A stretch of 64,000 bases of DNA from Methylobacterium mesophilicum (GTDB lineage Bacteria > Pseudomonadota > Alphaproteobacteria > Rhizobiales > Beijerinckiaceae): the NCBI RefSeq assembly GCF_022179445.1, contig NZ_BPQU01000004.1, forward strand, positions 159,102 to 223,101. Reading direction: 5' to 3'. A program made the translations under genes and the position numbers. A model generated the notes under the pieces. It worked only from the letters and a program-made list of their open reading frames with translations. It had not been told where the DNA came from and did not search any database. Shown here one piece after another: positions 60,234 to 64,000 of this stretch (within the stretch, counting starts at the first letter, position 1; every line of letters starts with the position of its first letter).

Positions 60234-60333
60234 TCCGGACCTGATCCGCCCCATGATCGGCACGCCCGAGCGTTCGCGACGATCGGTGCCGCCCCCCGAA
60301 ACCCGCGCCTGAACAAAGGGGCCGAGCGCCCGG

Positions 60334-61419
60334 ATGCTGTACCTTCTCTCGGAACTGAGCGGCACGTTCTCGCCGCTCAACGTCTTCCGCTACATCACCT
60401 TCCGCACCGGCGGCGCGCTGTTCACGGCGGGCCTGTTCGTGTTCTGGTTCGGGCCGTGGATCATCTCCCTGCTGCGCCTGCGCCAGGGCAAGGGCCAGCC
60501 GATCCGCGAGGACGGTCCCCAGACCCACCTGCTGACCAAGCGCGGTACGCCGACCATGGGCGGGCTGATGATCCTGGCGGGCGCCATCGTGGCGATCCTG
60601 CTCTGGGCCAATCCGCGCAATCACTACGTGTGGGTGACCCTAACCGTGACCCTGGGCTTCGGGGCGATCGGCTTCTACGACGACTACCTCAAGGTGACGA
60701 AGCAGTCCCACAAGGGCTTTTCCGGCAAGTTCCGGCTGTCCCTGGAAGCGATGATCGCCATCGCGGCCTGCACGATCGTCTCGGTCTATTCACCGGCCGC
60801 CCTGCAGAACCAGCTCGCCTTTCCGGTGTTCAAGGACGCGCTGCTGAACCTCGGCTGGTTCTACGCCCTGTTCGGAGCCTTCGTGATCGTCGGCGCCGGC
60901 AACGCCGTGAACATGACCGACGGCCTCGACGGTCTGGCGATCGTGCCGGTGATGATCGCGTGCGGCACGTTCGGGATCATCGCGTATCTCGTCGGCAACT
61001 CGTTCACCGCGAGCTACCTCCAGGTGAACTACGTCCGCGACAGCGGCGAACTCGCGGTCGTCTGCGGCGCGGTGATCGGAGCCGGCCTCGGCTTCCTGTG
61101 GTTCAACGCGCCGCCCGCCCAGATCTTCATGGGCGACACCGGCTCGCTGGCGCTGGGCGGCCTGCTCGGCACCATCGCGGTGGCGACCAAGCATGAGATC
61201 GTCTTGGCCATCGTCGGCGGCCTGTTCGTCCTGGAGATGATGTCGGTGATCATCCAGGTCGCGTCGTTCAAGCTCACCGGCAAGCGCGTCTTCCGGATGG
61301 CGCCGATACACCACCATTTCGAGCAGAAGGGCTGGAAGGAGCCGCAGGTCGTGATCCGGTTCTGGATCATCGCGGTCATCCTGGCGCTCGCGGGCCTCGC
61401 GACCCTGAAGCTGCGCTGA
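60334..61419 (+). CDS. mraY: Phospho-MurNAc-pentapeptide transferase
   Basis: A 361-residue, ten-helix membrane enzyme making lipid I. It has the family motifs [23 protein letters not shown] (with the catalytic-region DD), [10 protein letters not shown] and the C-terminal [14 protein letters not shown]. The length is standard. It is separated from murD by 206 bp that contains a palindromic element. Confidence 0.97.
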   Translation: MLYLLSELSGTFSPLNVFRYITFRTGGALFTAGLFVFWFGPWIISLLRLRQGKGQPIREDGPQTHLLTKRGTPTMGGLMILAGAIVAILLWANPRNHYVWVTLTVTLGFGAIGFYDDYLKVTKQSHKGFSGKFRLSLEAMIAIAACTIVSVYSPAALQNQLAFPVFKDALLNLGWFYALFGAFVIVGAGNAVNMTDGLDGLAIVPVMIACGTFGIIAYLVGNSFTASYLQVNYVRDSGELAVVCGAVIGAGLGFLWFNAPPAQIFMGDTGSLALGGLLGTIAVATKHEIVLAIVGGLFVLEMMSVIIQVASFKLTGKRVFRMAPIHHHFEQKGWKEPQVVIRFWIIAVILALAGLATLKLR

Positions 61420-61448
61420 GAAACTGTGCTAGACTATGTATCACTACG

Positions 61449-61597
61449 GCCGATCCCAATCGGGCCCTCATCCTGAGGTGCGGCCGCGAAGCGGGCGCCT
61501 CGAAGGAGCCCTCCAGCCGGCCGCGTGACCCCTGGAGGGCTCCTTCGAGGCCCGCTGGCGCAGGCACCTCAGGATGAGGGGGTTGGGTGGGATCGGC
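61449..61597. repeat. 149-bp nested palindromic element between mraY and murD
   Basis: Outer arms of about 33 bp (61449-61481 and 61564-61597) match in their first ten and last seventeen bases (gccgatccca; ccctcatcctgaggtgc). Inner arms at 61497-61516 and 61532-61551 (gcctcgaaggagccctccag and its complement) pair perfectly over 20 bp. The RNA would fold into one long hairpin. It carries no gene and resembles an intergenic palindromic/MITE element that has entered the operon. Confidence 0.8.
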
Positions 61598-61625
61598 GAT
61601 GTTCCCACGTTGAATTGAGTTTCCC

Positions 61626-62996
61626 ATGACACCCGTCACCGTCTTCGCGGGCCAGAAGGTCGCCCTGTTCGGGCTCGGCGGATCGGGGCTGGCCACGGCC
61701 AATGCGCTGAAGGCCGGCGGCGCTGAAGTCGTTGCCTGGGACGACAATGCCGACAGCGTTGCGCGTGCGCGTGCGCAGGATGCGGGCATCGGCACGCAGG
61801 ATCTGCGGGACTCCGACTGGTCCGGCTTTAAGGCCCTGGTGCTCAGCCCCGGCGTGCCGCTCACTCATCCGGAGCCGCACTGGACCGTCCGGCTCGCCCG
61901 CGAGGCCGGAGTCGAGATCGTCGGCGACATCGAGCTGTTCTGCCGGGAGCGCCGGGCGCTGGCGCCCGAAGCGCCGTTCGTGGCGATCACCGGCACCAAC
62001 GGCAAGTCGACCACCACGGCGCTGATCGCCCACGTGCTCGCCCAGGCCGGGCGCGACGTGCAGATGGGCGGCAACATCGGCACCGCGATCCTGTCGCTGG
62101 CGCCGCCGGATGCCGGCCGCGTCCACGTGATCGAGATGTCGTCGTTCCAGATCGACCTGACCCCGGGCCTCGACCCGACGGTGGGCGTGCTGATGAACAT
62201 CACGCCGGACCATCTCGACCGCCACGGCACCATGGAGCAGTACGCCGCCATCAAGGAGCGCCTGATCGCCGGCGCCGGGCTGGCGGTGGTCGGGATCGAC
62301 GACGGCCCGAGCCGGGCGATCGCCGAGCGGCGCGCCGGTGACCTCGTGCGGGTCCACGTACCCACCGGGGACGCGCTCTGCGCCGACGCCGTGACGGTGC
62401 GCGACGGCATCGTCCGCGACCCCGACGGGACAGCGCTCGCCGACGTCAACGGCATCGGCTCGCTGCGCGGCGCCCACAACTGGCAGAACGCCGCCGTGGC
62501 GGTGGCGGTCGCCCGAGCCCTCGGCCTCACCGGCGAAGAAATCCGGGCCGGCCTGTCCTCGTTCCCGGGGCTGCCGCACCGGATGGAGCAGGTCGGGCGA
62601 CGCGGCGCCGTGCTGTTCGTCAACGATTCCAAGGCGACCAACGCGGATTCCACCGAGAAGGCGCTGACCGCCTTCAGGGACATCCACTGGATCCTGGGCG
62701 GCAAGGCCAAGGAGGGCGGGATCTTCCCATTGGTGCCGTATTTCCAGCGGGTCGCCCACGCCTACCTGATCGGCGCGGCCTCGGACGCCTTCGCGGCCAC
62801 CCTGGAGGGCGTCGTGCCCTACACGCGCTGCGAGACCCTCGACGTCGCGGTCCCCAAGGCCGCCGAGAACGCCGCCGCCTCGGGCGCCCCGGAGCCGGTG
62901 GTGCTGCTCTCGCCGGCCTGCGCCTCCTACGACCAGTTCCGCAATTTCGAGATCCGCGGCGACCGGTTCCGGGAACTGGTGCAGGCGCTGCCCTGA
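61626..62996 (+). CDS. murD: UDP-MurNAc-L-alanine:D-glutamate ligase
   Basis: A 456-residue Mur ligase adding D-Glu. The Rossmann-like start [13 protein letters not shown] is followed by the ATP loop GTNGKST (123-129), [20 protein letters not shown] and the C-terminal [20 protein letters not shown]. It is the last wall gene here; ftsW, murG and murC do not follow. Confidence 0.97.
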   Translation: MTPVTVFAGQKVALFGLGGSGLATANALKAGGAEVVAWDDNADSVARARAQDAGIGTQDLRDSDWSGFKALVLSPGVPLTHPEPHWTVRLAREAGVEIVGDIELFCRERRALAPEAPFVAITGTNGKSTTTALIAHVLAQAGRDVQMGGNIGTAILSLAPPDAGRVHVIEMSSFQIDLTPGLDPTVGVLMNITPDHLDRHGTMEQYAAIKERLIAGAGLAVVGIDDGPSRAIAERRAGDLVRVHVPTGDALCADAVTVRDGIVRDPDGTALADVNGIGSLRGAHNWQNAAVAVAVARALGLTGEEIRAGLSSFPGLPHRMEQVGRRGAVLFVNDSKATNADSTEKALTAFRDIHWILGGKAKEGGIFPLVPYFQRVAHAYLIGAASDAFAATLEGVVPYTRCETLDVAVPKAAENAAASGAPEPVVLLSPACASYDQFRNFEIRGDRFRELVQALP

Positions 62997-63011
62997 GGGC
63001 TTCGGTCTTCA

Positions 63012-63132
63012 GGGTTTCAAAAGGTCGAGACCTTTTGCGGGTGCAGGGCGGCGCCTTGCTGTCGGGCCTCGCCCGATGCATCAGGGGCTCCGCCCCCGAA
63101 CCCAGCCAAAGGGCTGAGCCCTTTGGAAACCC
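63012..63132. repeat. Palindromic element after murD
   Basis: Two arms (63012-63041 and 63101-63132) are imperfect inverted copies (gggtttcaaaagg against cctttggaaaccc). Each arm is also self-complementary: caaaaggtc/gaccttttg at 63018-63037 and ccaaagggct/agccctttgg at 63106-63126. It lies between two convergent genes and could also terminate both transcripts. Confidence 0.7.
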
Positions 63133-63144
63133 GGTCCGGGCCGG

Positions 63145-64000
63145 TCAGCGCGCCAGCACCTTGGCGGCATCGCGGGTGGTGGCGACCGCCTCGGAGACGT
63201 CGGCGACGGCTTGCGCGATCGCCCCGATATTGCCGGTAATCGCCGTGACCGCACCGGCGGCGCTCTGCATGCTCTCGGCGAGGTCCCGGGTCACCGCACT
63301 CTGCTCCTCGATCGCCGCCGCGGTGGACACCACGGTCTCGCGCATCACCGAGACCGAGGCCCCGATCGAGCCCAATGCGACCACCACTTCCTGCGAGACC
63401 TGCTGGACGCTGGCGATCTCGCTGTTGATCTGCCCGGTGGCGCGGGCCGCTTGGTCGGCGAGCGCCTTCACCTCGCTGGCCACCACCGCGAAGCCGCGGC
63501 CCGCCTCGCCGGCCCGGGCGGCCTCGATGGTGGCGTTGAGCGCCAGCAGATTGATCTGGCCGGCGATGCTCTGGATCAGCCCGACGATGCTGGACATCGC
63601 CGTCGCGCTGTCGGCGAGCCGCTTGGTGTGGCCGTCCGCCTCGCGCACGCAGGCGTAGGCGGTGTCGGTGGCGCCCTGGGAGCGCACGATGCTCTGGGAC
63701 ATCTCGGCGACGGAGGCGGCGAGCTCTTCGGCCGCCGCCGCCACGGTCTGGACGTTGCCGGAGGTCGAGTCCGCCGCCGAGGAGGCCAGGCGGGCGGCGT
63801 CCGTGGAATGCATGACCGCGTGCTCGATCGCGCCGAAATTGCTGTCGATCAACCTGCGTAGGTCGGCCAGCAGGCGGACCTGATCGGTGATGTCGGTGGC
63901 GAACTTCACCACCTTGTAGGGCCGGCCACCGGCGTCGAGGATCGGGTTGTAGGAGGCCTGGATCCAGATCTCCCGCCCGTCCTTGCCGAGGCGGCGGAAC
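63145..64000 (-). CDS. PAS-domain methyl-accepting chemotaxis protein (partial)
   Basis: The C-terminal 284 residues of a chemoreceptor; the start lies beyond the window. The beginning visible here is the end of a PAS/PAC domain ([16 protein letters not shown], then [11 protein letters not shown]). The signalling domain follows with the conserved hairpin tip [20 protein letters not shown] and [13 protein letters not shown]. It ends without a CheR-binding pentapeptide. No membrane helix is seen in this part; many PAS-MCPs of this type are cytoplasmic. Confidence 0.92.
   Translation of the reverse strand, partial: FRRLGKDGREIWIQASYNPILDAGGRPYKVVKFATDITDQVRLLADLRRLIDSNFGAIEHAVMHSTDAARLASSAADSTSGNVQTVAAAAEELAASVAEMSQSIVRSQGATDTAYACVREADGHTKRLADSATAMSSIVGLIQSIAGQINLLALNATIEAARAGEAGRGFAVVASEVKALADQAARATGQINSEIASVQQVSQEVVVALGSIGASVSVMRETVVSTAAAIEEQSAVTRDLAESMQSAAGAVTAITGNIGAIAQAVADVSEAVATTRDAAKVLAR

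Overview
This is a 64-kb, very GC-rich chromosomal window from an alphaproteobacterium. It is most likely a Methylobacterium or close relative (order Hyphomicrobiales). That placement is inferred from gene order: thyA-folA-hflK-hflC-degP next to serB/miaA, fumC-DUF4169-RHH, an alphaproteobacterial sspB, and rnpB beside the division/wall cluster. Palindromic intergenic elements of a kind I associate with this group point the same way. No insertion sequence, prophage, CRISPR array, tRNA or rRNA was recognised. Nearly all of the window is densely packed chromosome.

Layout. 1-5.6 kb: tamA (5' end outside the window) and tamB, the outer-membrane translocation module. 5.8-16.5 kb: housekeeping genes, namely HPr, nth, a hypothetical, a CobW GTPase, a D,D-carboxypeptidase, queE, a ParB-like protein, the fumC operon, a cytochrome P450, two tiny membrane-protein genes and sspB. 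16.9-25.4 kb: a CPBP protease, thyA-folA, hflK-hflC, degP, then divergent serB and miaA. 25.5-32.5 kb: an uncommon four-gene operon encoding an unknown soluble protein, a secreted VWA-like protein with a C-terminal membrane anchor, a three-helix membrane protein, and a 1188-residue tubulin-like GTPase with a C-terminal GYF-type domain. This is the best candidate for an undescribed system in the window.

32.5-42.3 kb: surface-polysaccharide genes. These are the complete dTDP-L-rhamnose pathway (rfbC, rfbB, rfbD, rfbA), an OpgC-type acyltransferase with an overlapping SGNH hydrolase, a polysaccharide flippase and a FemAB/CelD-like acyltransferase. No glycosyltransferase is present in the window. 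42.4-48.3 kb: two small hypotheticals, a PAS-containing histidine kinase and aminopeptidase N. 48.4-52.5 kb: an arsenic resistance cluster, with arsR-arsC-arsB-MFS on the minus strand and arsH divergent. 52.6-63 kb: gloA, the RNase P RNA, then the division/peptidoglycan cluster rsmH-ftsL-ftsI-murE-murF-mraY-murD, lacking mraZ at its head and interrupted after murD. The window ends inside a PAS/methyl-accepting chemotaxis gene.

Three palindromic elements of about 120-165 bp lie in or beside operons. One sits just inside the start of tamB and appears to be translated. One lies between mraY and murD, and one lies between murD and the chemotaxis gene.
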